Shown: positions 34,460 through 44,126, numbered from the stretch's first letter. The stretch: DNA of 64,000 nt from Salinibaculum sp. SYNS191 (GCF_037338445.1 NZ_CP147838.1:868001-932000), one strand, 5' to 3'. The notes: generated by a model from the letters alone, not told the origin. Program-made: numbers and translations.

Positions 34460-35127
34460 GCAGCAGCGACGGCAACGAGGCGTCGGTCGGGACCGACCAG
34501 CCCGACAGCGTCACCCAGTCCGGCGACGAGCCGTCGATGCCCGCCGACCGGCCGCGCGTGCTCTTTATCGACAACTTCGACTCCTTCACCTACAACCTCG
34601 TGGAGTACGTCAGCGAGTACGCCGAGACCGAGGTGGTGCGCAACACCGCGTCGCTGGAGGAAGTCCGCGCGGTCGACCCCGACGCCATCGTCATCTCGCC
34701 GGGACCCGGCCATCCGGAGAACGAGCGCGACGTGGGCGTCACGACCGACGTGCTGCGGGAAGTCAGCCCCGAGGTGCCGACGCTGGGGGTCTGCCTGGGT
34801 CTGGAGGCGGCCGTCCACGCCTACGGCGGTACCGTCGGACGCGCCCCCGAACCCATCCACGGCAAGGCGTTCCCGATGGACCACGACGGCGCGGGCGTCT
34901 ACGCGGGACTCGACCAGGGCTTCCAGGCCGGGCGCTATCACTCGCTCATCGCGACGGCGGTGCCCGAGGAGTTCGACGTCACCGCGACCACCGAAGTCGA
35001 CGGCGAGGACCTCGTGATGGGCATTCGCCACCGGGAATACCCCATCGAGTGCGTGCAGTTCCACCCCGAGTCGGTTCTCACGGCGGTGGGCCACGACGTC
35101 ATCAGGAACTTCCTGTCGGGCGTGTAG
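34456..35127 (+). CDS. trpG: anthranilate synthase component II (glutamine amidotransferase)
   Basis: The 223-residue protein supplies ammonia to TrpE. FIDNFDSFTYNL, the catalytic Cys in GVCLGLEA, and the His/Glu pair in QFHPES are visible. The nucleophile elbow is GVCLGLE where the family usually has GVCLGHQ. A ~35-residue acidic N-terminal extension precedes the domain. The ATG overlaps the trpE stop. Confidence 0.93.
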   Translation: MSSSDGNEASVGTDQPDSVTQSGDEPSMPADRPRVLFIDNFDSFTYNLVEYVSEYAETEVVRNTASLEEVRAVDPDAIVISPGPGHPENERDVGVTTDVLREVSPEVPTLGVCLGLEAAVHAYGGTVGRAPEPIHGKAFPMDHDGAGVYAGLDQGFQAGRYHSLIATAVPEEFDVTATTEVDGEDLVMGIRHREYPIECVQFHPESVLTAVGHDVIRNFLSGV

Positions 35128-35135
35128 CGGGCCTC

Positions 35136-35333
35136 TCAGGCCAGCCCCAGCACGCCGAGAACCCACAGTAGCGTCACGACGACGAGCGCGATGAGGACCA
35201 GCCGCCAGGCGATGGCGAGCACGACCCGCCCGACCACGATGACCAGCGCGAGCAGGAGGAGCCCGACCAGCAACGCCGGCGGCGATGCGAGTTCGCCGAG
35301 CTGGAGAACTGTCAGAGCAGGGGACACAGGCAT
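35136..35333 (-). CDS. small two-helix membrane protein
   Basis: From ATG 35333 the product is 65 residues with two hydrophobic segments (PPALLVGLLLLALVIVV and WRLVLIALVVVTLLWVLGVL). It is convergent with trpG, 8 bp from its stop. Unknown function; the strong hydrophobic pattern and haloarchaeal codon bias support it being real. Confidence 0.6.
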   Translation of the reverse strand: MPVSPALTVLQLGELASPPALLVGLLLLALVIVVGRVVLAIAWRLVLIALVVVTLLWVLGVLGLA

Positions 35334-35381
35334 AGTGAACGTGACAGCCGGAGAAGGCATAAGCCTCCTGGCCCGCTATCT

Positions 35382-35540
35382 CCAGTCGAAACCCCCTTCG
35401 ATTTCGACTGGGATTTCGCCCGCCATCTCGTGAATCATGCCCGACCCATTTCACTTTCACTCCGGTCTACCGAGCATTAAGAGGGTCCGCGCCCTGCTTT
35501 TGCTCCGTAGGAAATACACCGCGAGTCAGCTGTCTCGCGG
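35382..35540. promoter_or_regulatory. two inverted repeats in the leader region of the ribonucleotide reductase gene
   Basis: CCAGTCGAAA (35382-35391) pairs with TTTCGACTGG (35402-35411), and CCGCGAG (35519-35525) pairs with CTCGCGG (35534-35540). They lie in the 370-bp gap between the small membrane gene and nrdJ, which otherwise holds no gene. AT-rich AAATAAA follows the second. They could be operators or parts of a leader. Confidence 0.35.
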
Positions 35541-35704
35541 CGAAATAAACAGGACAGTGACATCTGTATCGCACGACCGAAATCCGGATACCCAAACCGT
35601 TATCTGGGGCCGAGCCGAACACGACTTTCGTTACAAATGAGAGGAATGGGGCCACGCCAGCGGCGGTGTATCGCCACACGAGTACCGGTCAGAGGTGAGC
35701 GCGC

Positions 35705-38700
35705 ATGAGCAGCGAGCGCGACGCCGACGACCTCACCCTGCCCATCAAACGCACCGAGGGGGACACCCTCGAAGACCGACTGACGGGTAACGCGTATCAC
35801 AACATCCTTCCCGCTCGCTACCTCCGCAAGGACGCGAACGGCGACCTCGTCGAGCAACAGGAGGAGCTGTTCGAGCGCGTCGCGAAGAACATCGCCCTCG
35901 CCGAGGCGGTCTTCGAGGCGCGGACCGAGAACGTCGACGTCTCGGTGACGCCAGACCAGCTCAAGCCCGACCACCCCCGCCGGGACGAACTCGCCGAGGA
36001 GGTCTTCGGGAAGGGCGTCTCCGCCGACGACGACGTCTCGACGGCGCTCACCGAGTACAACGTCAACAAGTTCGCCTACGAGACGATAGTGCCCGAACTC
36101 CCGGCAGACGTCCGCGAGCACGTCGAGCAGACGGCCGCGGAGTTCCAGGACGCGATGGAGCGGCTCTCCTTCATGCCGAACTCGCCGACGCTGATGAACG
36201 CCGGCGACGAACTCCAGCAACTGTCTGCCTGCTTCGTCGACTCCCCCGACGACGACATCGACGACATCCACCAGACAGCGAAGGAGGCCGCACAGGTCTT
36301 CCAGAGCGGCGGCGGCATGGGCTATGCCTTCTGGCGGCTCCGCCCGTACGGCGACCCCGTCGGCTCCACCGGCGGCATCGCCTCCGGGCCCATCACGTTC
36401 ATGCGCACGTACGACCAGATGTGCGAGACCATCGCCCAGGGCGGCGCGCGCCGCGGCGCACAGATGGGCGTCATGCGCGTCTCCCACCCGGACGTCATCC
36501 AGTTCATCCACGCCAAGAACAAGGACGTCTCGCTGGCACACACCCTGCGCCTGAACGACCCCGACGACTACACCCACAACTCCTTCGCCGAGGCCCTGGA
36601 GGAGGCCCGCGAACTCATCGACGACGAAGGGAAGGTTCCCAAGCACCTCCGCAACGCCGTCGAGGGCCACCTCTCGAATTTCAACATCTCCGTCGGCATC
36701 ACCGACGACTTCATGGAGGCGGTCAAGAACGACGAGGACTTTACCTTCACGAACCCCCGCACCGGCGAACCCCACGTCGCCACCCCGCAGACGGAGGAGC
36801 TCTACGAAATGTTCGACCTCGGCGAACACGTCGAGGCCGGCGAGGTGCTCTCGGTGCCCGCCAACCTCGTCTGGGAGCGCATCGTCCAGGGCGCCCACGA
36901 GAACGGCGAACCGGGCGTCATCTACCTCGAGCGCGTCAACAAACAGCACTCCTTCGACGTCGAGGAACACCCCGACCACCGCATCCTCGCGACCAACCCC
37001 TGCGGCGAGCAGCCGCTCGAAGAGTACGAGGCCTGCAACCTCGGCCACATCAATCTCTCGACGCTGGCCGCCGAGGGCGCGCCGGACTGGCGGGTCTGGT
37101 CGGCGAACAACGCCGACGACTTCGGTTCGCTGGAGGACGCCATCACCGCCTTCCTCGAGGAGGCCATCGACTGGGAGGAGTTCGACCGCCGCATCGAACT
37201 CGGCACACGGTTCCTGGAGAACGTCGTCACGATGTCCGACTTCCCGGTACCGGAAATCGAGCGGAAGGTCCGCGAGATGCGGAAAATCGGCCTGGGCATC
37301 ATGGGTCTGGCACAGTTGTACATCCAGCTGGGCATGGAGTACGGCTCCGACGAGGCCAACGAGACGGCCCGCCAGGTCATGACCCACATCAACCACCACT
37401 CGAAGTGGACGAGCCACGAACTCGCCGAGGAGCGCGGCAGCTTCGACGAGTGGACCAACTCGAAGTACGCCGACCCGACGGCGTACCGCGACTGGTTCGA
37501 GAAACAGACCGGGCGCGACGCCGACAACTGGGCCGACGGCTTCGCCATCCGCAACCACAACACGACCACCATCGCTCCCACGGGCACGACGTCGATGGTC
37601 GGCAACACCACCGGCGGCTGTGAGCCCATCTACAACGTCGCCTACTACAAGAACGTCTCCGACGACGTGCAGGGCGACGAGATGCTCGTCGAGTTCGACG
37701 ACTACTTCCTGCGCACCCTGGAGGACAACGGCATCGACGTCGATGCCGTCAAGGAGGAGGCCCAGGAGCAGATGGCGAACAACCAGTTCAACGGCGTGGA
37801 GGGCCTGACGACGGTGCCCGACGCCATCGGCGAGCTGTTCGTCACGACCGGCGACCTCTCGGCGAAGGAACACGCCGGCGTCCAGACCGCCTGCCAGGAG
37901 GGCGTCGACTCCGCCATCTCGAAGACGGTCAACGCGCCCAACGACTCCACCACCGAGGACGCGAAGGAGGTCTTCGAGTGGGTCTACGACCACGGCGGCA
38001 AGGGCGTCACCTACTACCGCGACGGCACCCGCTCGAAGCAGGTGCTGACGACGCGGGCGGACAACACCGAGTTCGCCGACGAGAGCGAGGCCGCGGAGGC
38101 GCTGGTCGAGCAAATCGAGGAGGTCTTCGGCGGCATCGAGGCCTTCGTCGAGAGCGAGGAGGTCCAGGCGGTACTCGACCAGCAGGTCTCCGAGATTCTC
38201 GGCACGGTCGACGGCGACCGGCCGGAGTTCGCCACCAAGCAGACCCGCCCCGACGTGCTCCACGGCGTGACCCAGCGCATCGACACCGGCTACGGGAAAC
38301 TGTACGTCAACATCAACGAGGACCCCGAGGCCGACCGGCCGTTCGAACTGTTCGCCAACATCGGCAACTCCGGCGGCTTCACGGCCTCCTTTACCGAGGC
38401 GCTGGCCAAGACCATCTCGACGGCGCTGCGCGCCGGCGTGGACCCGAACGAGATCGCCGAGGAACTGCAGGGCATCCGGTCGCCGAAGGTCGCCTGGGAC
38501 AAGGGCGAGCAGATTCAGTCCATCCCGGACGCCATCGGCACCGCGATGCGGCGCTACCTCGAAGGCGACGTCGAGCGGGCCTACCCGCAACAGCAGACGC
38601 TGGAGGAGACGGCAGACGAAGTCGACGAGGGCGAGGACGACCGCAGGGAGTCCTCGGGCAAGACGAGCGGCGGAGCCGCGAGTGAGGGCGACCAGCAGGC

Positions 38701-38896
38701 CGAACTCGGCGCGGCCGGCCCCGAGACCGACGGCGGCCCCGCGGCGGCCCAGGGTCAATCGGCGACGACGGAGGGCGACCAGCAGGCACTCATCGACGCC
38801 GGCGAGAACCCCGAGTGTCCGGAGTGTGGCTCGCTGTCGCTGTACTACTCCGAGGGCTGCAAGACCTGCGAGGCCTGCGGCTGGTCGGAGTGCTGA
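35705..38896 (+). CDS. nrdJ: adenosylcobalamin-dependent (class II) ribonucleotide reductase
   Basis: The 1063-residue enzyme reduces ribonucleotides to deoxyribonucleotides for DNA synthesis using coenzyme B12. Visible are the ATP-cone-less N-terminus, LSACFVDS with the first redox Cys, NPCGEQPLEEYEACNLGHINLS-type active site (quoted in parts: NPCGE, CNLGH), and a C-terminal zinc ribbon CPECGS...CKTCEACGWSEC that probably carries the reducing cysteines. A Glu/Ala/Gly-rich linker (~975-1035) precedes the ribbon. No intein is present. The start ATG 35705 is preceded by GAGGTGAGC. Confidence 0.95.
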   Translation: MSSERDADDLTLPIKRTEGDTLEDRLTGNAYHNILPARYLRKDANGDLVEQQEELFERVAKNIALAEAVFEARTENVDVSVTPDQLKPDHPRRDELAEEVFGKGVSADDDVSTALTEYNVNKFAYETIVPELPADVREHVEQTAAEFQDAMERLSFMPNSPTLMNAGDELQQLSACFVDSPDDDIDDIHQTAKEAAQVFQSGGGMGYAFWRLRPYGDPVGSTGGIASGPITFMRTYDQMCETIAQGGARRGAQMGVMRVSHPDVIQFIHAKNKDVSLAHTLRLNDPDDYTHNSFAEALEEARELIDDEGKVPKHLRNAVEGHLSNFNISVGITDDFMEAVKNDEDFTFTNPRTGEPHVATPQTEELYEMFDLGEHVEAGEVLSVPANLVWERIVQGAHENGEPGVIYLERVNKQHSFDVEEHPDHRILATNPCGEQPLEEYEACNLGHINLSTLAAEGAPDWRVWSANNADDFGSLEDAITAFLEEAIDWEEFDRRIELGTRFLENVVTMSDFPVPEIERKVREMRKIGLGIMGLAQLYIQLGMEYGSDEANETARQVMTHINHHSKWTSHELAEERGSFDEWTNSKYADPTAYRDWFEKQTGRDADNWADGFAIRNHNTTTIAPTGTTSMVGNTTGGCEPIYNVAYYKNVSDDVQGDEMLVEFDDYFLRTLEDNGIDVDAVKEEAQEQMANNQFNGVEGLTTVPDAIGELFVTTGDLSAKEHAGVQTACQEGVDSAISKTVNAPNDSTTEDAKEVFEWVYDHGGKGVTYYRDGTRSKQVLTTRADNTEFADESEAAEALVEQIEEVFGGIEAFVESEEVQAVLDQQVSEILGTVDGDRPEFATKQTRPDVLHGVTQRIDTGYGKLYVNINEDPEADRPFELFANIGNSGGFTASFTEALAKTISTALRAGVDPNEIAEELQGIRSPKVAWDKGEQIQSIPDAIGTAMRRYLEGDVERAYPQQQTLEETADEVDEGEDDRRESSGKTSGGAASEGDQQAELGAAGPETDGGPAAAQGQSATTEGDQQALIDAGENPECPECGSLSLYYSEGCKTCEACGWSEC

Positions 38897-38903
38897 GGAG
38901 GGA

Positions 38904-39572
38904 ATGACGGCCACCGAGGACACCCCGCTTCGCGCCGGGTTCCGGTGGCTGGCAAGCAAGCGTGTGACGCTCGGAGTCGTCTCGCTGTTGCTCGCTGTCT
39001 TCGGTTTCGAACTGCTCGTCTGGCTAGCCTACGGCGTCGAGGGCTGGCAGTACTTTTTCCTCGCGAACCTCGACCCGACGCCCGGCTGGGTGATGGCCCC
39101 CTTCGCCCACCGGAACCCGTCGCATCTGCTGACGACGCTCGTGGTCATCGTCGTCTACGGCGGCCTCGTCGAGACCGTGCTGCCCGACCACAGGTTCCTC
39201 GCCTTCTACGTGTTCGCCGGCTACGCGAGCACGCTCGCCCAGCTCGCGGCCTACCTCGGCGGCGCGCCGGGACTCGGGACGCTCGGGGCCAGCGGCGCGG
39301 CGCTTGGGCTCGTGGCGCTGTACGTCGTCCGGATGGGCGGCAGGGCAATCTGGGCTCCGGCGACGGTGACGGTCGTCGACGGCGTGTTCACCGGGTCGGG
39401 CCTCGTCATCGTGGCGACGGTGCTGGCGAACGACTTCGTCCCCGGCGTCGTGTTCGCCAGCGGGACCGCGCCGCTCGGACACGTCGGCGGTCTGCTGGCG
39501 GGCGTCGCCGGTGGGGTCGCGGTCCTCCTGGCGGAACGCAAAAGTAGTCCCGACCCCTCGCTGGGGACATGA
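38904..39572 (+). CDS. rhomboid-family intramembrane serine protease
   Basis: The 222-residue protein has six hydrophobic segments. The catalytic Ser lies in LGASGAALGL (GxSG) and the His in GHVGGLLAG, the rhomboid dyad. It cleaves membrane helices; the substrate is unknown. The start ATG 38904 follows GAGGAGGG, eight bases after nrdJ. Confidence 0.85.
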   Translation: MTATEDTPLRAGFRWLASKRVTLGVVSLLLAVFGFELLVWLAYGVEGWQYFFLANLDPTPGWVMAPFAHRNPSHLLTTLVVIVVYGGLVETVLPDHRFLAFYVFAGYASTLAQLAAYLGGAPGLGTLGASGAALGLVALYVVRMGGRAIWAPATVTVVDGVFTGSGLVIVATVLANDFVPGVVFASGTAPLGHVGGLLAGVAGGVAVLLAERKSSPDPSLGT

Positions 39573-39688
39573 GCGAACCGGGCGGGCGGCCGTGTCCACA
39601 GTGCGAGACGCCGATGGTCCACCGTCACTGCAAGTACGTCTGTCCGAACCACGGCGTCGTCTTCGACTGCGCCGACACGTTCTACTGA
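39569..39688 (+). CDS. 39-residue zinc-finger microprotein
   Basis: The ATG overlaps the rhomboid stop (ATGA). The product has CPQCETPMVHRHCKYVCPNHG, a CxxC plus His/Cys zinc site (two CPxC-like knuckles), typical of haloarchaeal small zinc-finger proteins. Translational coupling supports it. Confidence 0.75.
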   Translation: MSEPGGRPCPQCETPMVHRHCKYVCPNHGVVFDCADTFY

Positions 39689-39741
39689 GCGGGCTGGAAC
39701 CGCCCGATTATTTTTAACCGAGTGCGAGAATAGTTCGACTG

Positions 39742-41511
39742 ATGATAATGGGGGCGGGCGCGGAGGTTCGCATACTGTACGTAGACGCCGGTCCGGACCG
39801 TGCGACAGCGGTCGCGGCGTCGCTGGAAGACGAGCGCGAACGGTTCTCGGTCGAGACCGCGACCGGCGCGGACGAGGCCCTCGACGCCCTCGCGACGGCC
39901 GACGTGGACTGCGTCGTCAGCGAGTACGACATCCCGGGAACGGACGGAGTGACCCTGCTGGAGCGGGTTCGCGAGGAGTACCCCGACCTGCCGTTCGTGC
40001 TGTTCACCGGCGAAGGGTCGGAGGCAGTCGCCAGCGAGGCCATCTCCCGCGGCGTGAGCGAGTACCTCCGAAAAGAGCGGGTGAACGGCGACTACGACGT
40101 CCTGGCCGACCGCATCGAGGCAGAGGTCAGCGCGGAGCGGCCGGCAGCCCCGGCGGCGGAGACCGACCGGATGCTGGCGACGCTCATCGGGAACCTCCCG
40201 GGGATGGTCTACCGGTGTCGCAACGAGCGCGGGTGGCCGATGGAGTACGTCAGCCAGGGGTGCGAGGCGCTGACCGGCTACACTGCCGAGGAACTGGAGA
40301 GCGGCGCGGTCGAGTGGGGCGAGGAGATACTGCACCCAAAGGACCGCGACGGGATGTGGACGGAGGTGCAGGACGCCGTCGACCGCGGCGACCCCTTCGA
40401 GGTGACGTACCGAATCAGGACGGCCGAGGGGGACGTGCGGTGGTGCTGGGAGCGGGGCAGCGGCGTCTTCGAGGACGGCGACCTCGTCGCACTGGAGGGG
40501 TTCATCACGGACATCACCGAGAAGCGCCGGCACGAACAGGAACTGGAGCGCTACGAGACCATCATCGAGGCGGTCAGCGACCCGGTCTACGTCGTCGACG
40601 ACGAGGGCTGTTTCGCGTTCATCAACGACGCAATCGAGGACCTCGCCGGACACGCCCCGTCGGACATAGAGGGCGAGCACGTCTCGGTCCTGCTCGACGA
40701 GGACGACGTCGAGACCGGCGAGCGCCACATCCGCGACCTCATAGAGAGTTCCGAGCGGCGGGCCGCGAAGTTCGAGGTCACCGTCGAGACCGTCGACGGC
40801 GACGCCATCCCCTGCGAGTTGCACATCGCCCTCCTCCCGACGGCGGACGGCGAGTTCCGCGGGACCGCGGGCATCCTGCGGGACATCGAGGCGCGCAAGG
40901 AACGCGAGAAGCGCCTCGAAGAGTTCGCCAGCGTCGTCTCCCACGACCTCCGCGGCCCGCTGGACGTGATTCTCGGCCGGGCGACGCTGGCACGGGAGAC
41001 CGGCGACGTGGAACACGTCGCGGCAATCGAGGACGCGGCCGAACGGATGGACGTGCTCATCGAGGACCTGCTCACGCTGGCCCGCCAGGGCGACACCGTC
41101 GGGGCGCTGGAGACGACCGACCTGGAGCCGGTTGTGCGCCGGGCCTGGGCCTCCGTGGACGCGCCCGCGGCGACGCTGGACAGCTGGGTCACGCTCTCGC
41201 TGCAGGCCGACCCCGACCGGCTCCAGGAACTGCTGGAGAACCTGCTTCGCAACGCCGTCACCCACGGCGGCGACGAGGTGACGATTACCGTCGGACGGCT
41301 CGACGACGACCGGGGCTTCTTCGTCGCCGACGACGGCCCGGGCATCGAGGAGGGCCACCGCGACCAGATTTTCGAGCACGGCTACACGACCATCGCAGAC
41401 GGGACGGGGTTCGGCCTCTCCATCGTTGAGCGCATCGCGCGGGCGCACGGCTGGGACGTCGAGGCCTGCGAGAGCGAGGCCGGCGGCGCTCGCTTCGAGG
41501 TCCGCATCTAG
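39742..41511 (+). CDS. histidine kinase with receiver-like, PAS-PAS, HisKA and ATPase domains
   Basis: The 589-residue cytoplasmic sensor has a receiver-like domain (~8-125) in which the phosphoacceptor position is Glu61 (VVSEYDIPGTDG) rather than Asp. Two PAS domains follow (~145-260 and ~270-385), then the HisKA H-box SHDLRGPL with H401. The ATP-binding domain has N-box (LLRNAVTHG), G1 (DDGPGI) and G2 (GTGFGLSI) motifs. A TATA-like TTTTTAACC lies 27 bp before the start. The signal is unknown. Confidence 0.93.
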   Translation: MIMGAGAEVRILYVDAGPDRATAVAASLEDERERFSVETATGADEALDALATADVDCVVSEYDIPGTDGVTLLERVREEYPDLPFVLFTGEGSEAVASEAISRGVSEYLRKERVNGDYDVLADRIEAEVSAERPAAPAAETDRMLATLIGNLPGMVYRCRNERGWPMEYVSQGCEALTGYTAEELESGAVEWGEEILHPKDRDGMWTEVQDAVDRGDPFEVTYRIRTAEGDVRWCWERGSGVFEDGDLVALEGFITDITEKRRHEQELERYETIIEAVSDPVYVVDDEGCFAFINDAIEDLAGHAPSDIEGEHVSVLLDEDDVETGERHIRDLIESSERRAAKFEVTVETVDGDAIPCELHIALLPTADGEFRGTAGILRDIEARKEREKRLEEFASVVSHDLRGPLDVILGRATLARETGDVEHVAAIEDAAERMDVLIEDLLTLARQGDTVGALETTDLEPVVRRAWASVDAPAATLDSWVTLSLQADPDRLQELLENLLRNAVTHGGDEVTITVGRLDDDRGFFVADDGPGIEEGHRDQIFEHGYTTIADGTGFGLSIVERIARAHGWDVEACESEAGGARFEVRI

Positions 41512-42164
41512 TCGACCAGCGGGTCCCCGCGGAGGCGCGTGTACAGCGGCCCCGCGAGCACGATGACGCCGAGACTGGCGATGAGCACGACAGCAGCGGG
41601 GCTGAGCGAGAAGCCGGTCACCGAGAGCGTCCGCATCGAGTCGCCGGCCAGCACCGTCACCAGCGCCCACGGTATCTCGCCGACGACGGTGCCGAGCAGG
41701 AAGGCCCCGACCGACACCTCAGAGAGGCCGGCGGCGTAGGAGATGGGGTCGCCGGGGACCGGGGAGAGCCGCGCCGCGAGCACGCCGCGGGTCTCGCCGA
41801 TGGAGTCGGCGACGCGGCGGCCGGACTGACCGATAGAGCCGAACAGCCCGACGTCGCTGCTGGCGTAGCGGGCGACGGCGAACGGCGGCAGCCCCGTCAG
41901 CGCGGCCCCGGCGAGCGCGAGCGGGAGCGCGACGACGGGGCCGTAGACGTAGCCCAGCACGATTGCCACAGAGCTGACCGGCCACAGCAGGAACGGGCGG
42001 ACGAGGTAGACGACGGCGAGCGCGAGCGCGAACTGCAGCGGGTGCGTGGCCAGGTGCTCCAGTTGTGCGACGACGGCACCGGGGGAGAACAGCGCGGCTG
42101 CACCGGCGGCGAGACCCCCGAGGCCCGCCATCCCGAGCAACTGGCGACGCGTTGCGCGCTCCAT
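41508..42164 (-). CDS. VTT-domain (TVP38/TMEM64-like) membrane protein
   Basis: The 218-residue protein has six or so membrane segments. The SNARE-associated/VTT signature is seen in SVAIVLGYVYGP, then FAVARYASSD and LSPVPGDPISYAAGLS. Family members move lipids or act in envelope maintenance. It converges on the kinase gene, with a 4-base overlap. Confidence 0.85.
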   Translation of the reverse strand: MERATRRQLLGMAGLGGLAAGAAALFSPGAVVAQLEHLATHPLQFALALAVVYLVRPFLLWPVSSVAIVLGYVYGPVVALPLALAGAALTGLPPFAVARYASSDVGLFGSIGQSGRRVADSIGETRGVLAARLSPVPGDPISYAAGLSEVSVGAFLLGTVVGEIPWALVTVLAGDSMRTLSVTGFSLSPAAVVLIASLGVIVLAGPLYTRLRGDPLVD

Positions 42165-42223
42165 CTAACAGACAACCCGTATGGAGCCGGCAAACCCTTT
42201 GTGGTCGTCGCCGAAGCCCTGGT

Positions 42224-42577
42224 GTGGACGAGACGGTCGAACTCGGCGTGGAACTGCTCGAACACCTCGAAGACGAGCAACTGTCGCTGAGCGACGCCAT
42301 CGACCGCATCGAGACCGTCACGACCGACCCGCACGTGACACGGGAAATCCTCGACACGGCGGAACTCCGCGGCGTCATCGAGCGCGAGGATGGCATCGTC
42401 CGGCCGACCGGCGGTGCCTACGTCAGTTTCCGGAGCGAGGTCGTCCAGCGCGAGGGGGAGTTCACCTGCCGGCGCTGCGGGGCCAGTATCTCGACGGGCC
42501 ACTTCGTCCAGTTCGACGCCGGCGAGCACGGGCCCTTCGGCTCCTCGTGTATCAGGAAGGTCACCGGCCGGGAGTAG
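42224..42577 (+). CDS. conserved haloarchaeal protein with wHTH-like and CxxC parts (DUF5830-like)
   Basis: From GTG 42224 the 117-residue product has an N-terminal helical, winged-helix-like half (SDAIDRIETVTTDPHVTREIL) and a C-terminal half with FTCRRCGASI and GSSCIRKV, suggesting a zinc site. It resembles the DUF5830 family by memory, unverified. Function is unknown. Confidence 0.7.
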   Translation: MDETVELGVELLEHLEDEQLSLSDAIDRIETVTTDPHVTREILDTAELRGVIEREDGIVRPTGGAYVSFRSEVVQREGEFTCRRCGASISTGHFVQFDAGEHGPFGSSCIRKVTGRE

Positions 42578-42582
42578 CAGAG

Positions 42583-43680
42583 CTACCGCCCGCGGCGCAG
42601 TTCGTCGATGAGCTGTTCGATGCGCTCGTCGTGGGTCTCGATGCTCGCGTCGTGCTTTTCGAGGAGTTCGTTCTGGCGTCTGACCACCTTCGTCAGTGCC
42701 GCGAGTTGCTCCTGGATGGCCTCGATGTCGGCCGGGTCTATCGACGGGTCCGTGCTGGCTGCCGACGACCGGGTTGGCTCCGGGGAGGTCTCGTCCGTCG
42801 CCGGGGTCTCGGGTTCCCGCGTCGCCTCATGGGAGCGGTCAGAGGTGGTCGACGGTGCGCGCTGGCGGTCGCCGGCCGCCGAGGACCGGGTCGCCTCTGT
42901 CTGCGAATCCGCGGCGTCGCCCGGTTCCCCGGACGCGCCCGCGTCGTCACCGACGAGCGGGGAGATGCCCTCCTCCAGCCCGAAGTCGCCCGACGCCGAC
43001 GAGGGGGAATCGGTCTCGCCGTCGTCGGCCGTCGGCTCCTCCTCGGGTGCGAGCGTCTGCTGAAGTTCGTCGAGCGAGGACACGTCGTGGTAGGTACACA
43101 GCGTCTGGACGAGCGTCTGCTCGACCTCCGGTGCCTGGTCGTTCGGTGCCTTGATGCGCTGTGGACGGCCCCCCACCGTGAGGACGATTTGCGTGGCGAC
43201 GCTGCCCTCCTCGAAGTCGAGGCCGGTCACGTCGTCGTAGTCGTACACCTCGAAGTCGGGGTCCCAGACCGTCGAGCCGATGTGCTTGACGAGCCGCGAC
43301 TCCGCGACGACGAGCGTGAGTTCGCTGAACTGGTAGACGCCGGTGAGGGACTCGTCCGGGCCGATGACGCCGTCGATGCGGAGGACGGCCTGCAACAGCA
43401 GCGTCAAAAGCGAGTCGGCGCGGCTGGCCGGGACGGTGAACGTGTCCGTCCCGTCGACATACTCGAAGAGGAACTTCGTCTTGCGACGCCCCTCGGAGAT
43501 GTCGAAGCGTTCGAGGTCAAGCGAGTAGGTGCTGACGGACTCGTCACTGAGCAGGCCCTCCCCGCGGTAGACGAGCGCTCGCGACGGCGTCACGCAGACG
43601 ACGTCCTCGTCGCCGAGGCTGACGCTCGCCTCGATGGCCTCGTCCCCGAGATGCTCTCTGACGAGGTGCGGAATCTCCAT
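42583..43680 (-). CDS. haloarchaeal protein with PH-like repeats and a C-terminal coiled coil (DUF7115-like)
   Basis: The 365-residue protein has two beta-rich PH-like units (~1-100 and ~110-195), a long Ser/Glu/Ala-rich disordered linker (~205-310), and a C-terminal helix (LTKVVRRQNELLEKHD) with coiled-coil heptads. It resembles a haloarchaeal family I recall as DUF7115. No enzyme motif. It converges with the preceding small gene. Confidence 0.7.
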   Translation of the reverse strand: MEIPHLVREHLGDEAIEASVSLGDEDVVCVTPSRALVYRGEGLLSDESVSTYSLDLERFDISEGRRKTKFLFEYVDGTDTFTVPASRADSLLTLLLQAVLRIDGVIGPDESLTGVYQFSELTLVVAESRLVKHIGSTVWDPDFEVYDYDDVTGLDFEEGSVATQIVLTVGGRPQRIKAPNDQAPEVEQTLVQTLCTYHDVSSLDELQQTLAPEEEPTADDGETDSPSSASGDFGLEEGISPLVGDDAGASGEPGDAADSQTEATRSSAAGDRQRAPSTTSDRSHEATREPETPATDETSPEPTRSSAASTDPSIDPADIEAIQEQLAALTKVVRRQNELLEKHDASIETHDERIEQLIDELRRGR

Positions 43681-43829
43681 GCCCGGTTGTTCCCCTGTGA
43701 AACTATAAAACCGTGGGCTGGCCGGGCACCGCCGGAGAGAACGTCAGACGACCGACATCGTAGTTCTCCAGCTATCAAACGTCGTAACTCGAAACGCCAG
43801 TATATTATCCCGCGGCCGGTAGTGGGCGT

Positions 43830-44126
43830 ATGACCACGACAGAGAGCGAACCGGGAGATGACCCGGAGCGCACGGAGGCCGAACGGGAACTCCGGACGCA
43901 GTTCGAGGCCGTCTTCGGGGAAGCGGCGTTCCCGCTGACCGACCCGTTCGACCTCATCCCGCTTCTCCCCGACGGCCCGGAGACGACGTTCGAGGCCGAC
44001 GGCGTGACCATCGAGGCCATCGAACTCGGCCTGACCTACGGCAAGTACCAGCGCTATCCGTACGACTCCGTGGAGCGCCTGGTCGACGACATCATCGACG
44101 GCCTCAGAGCCGAAGGCGAACTGTAG
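43830..44126 (+). CDS. MTH865-family protein
   Basis: The 98-residue protein has the family pattern: a helix, AAFPLTDPFDLIPLLPDGPETTF-like loop (LIPLLPDGP), AIELGLTYGKY, and a last helix (RLVDDIIDGL). MTH865 is a small EF-hand-like archaeal fold of unknown role. TATATTA lies ~30 bp before the ATG. Confidence 0.82.
   Translation: MTTTESEPGDDPERTEAERELRTQFEAVFGEAAFPLTDPFDLIPLLPDGPETTFEADGVTIEAIELGLTYGKYQRYPYDSVERLVDDIIDGLRAEGEL

Noticed and set aside
35437..35640. Short open frame before nrdJ
   Set aside because: Poor codon bias, crosses an inverted repeat, and has no ribosome site; more likely leader or promoter DNA.
35600..38959. 1,119-codon open frame opposite the ribonucleotide reductase gene
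   Set aside because: It is the antisense shadow of a GC-rich gene; its product is repetitive Val/Leu/Gly/Arg-rich sequence with no domain, while nrdJ is complete.
39682..41670. 662-codon open frame opposite the histidine kinase
   Set aside because: Shadow of the kinase gene, with low-complexity product.
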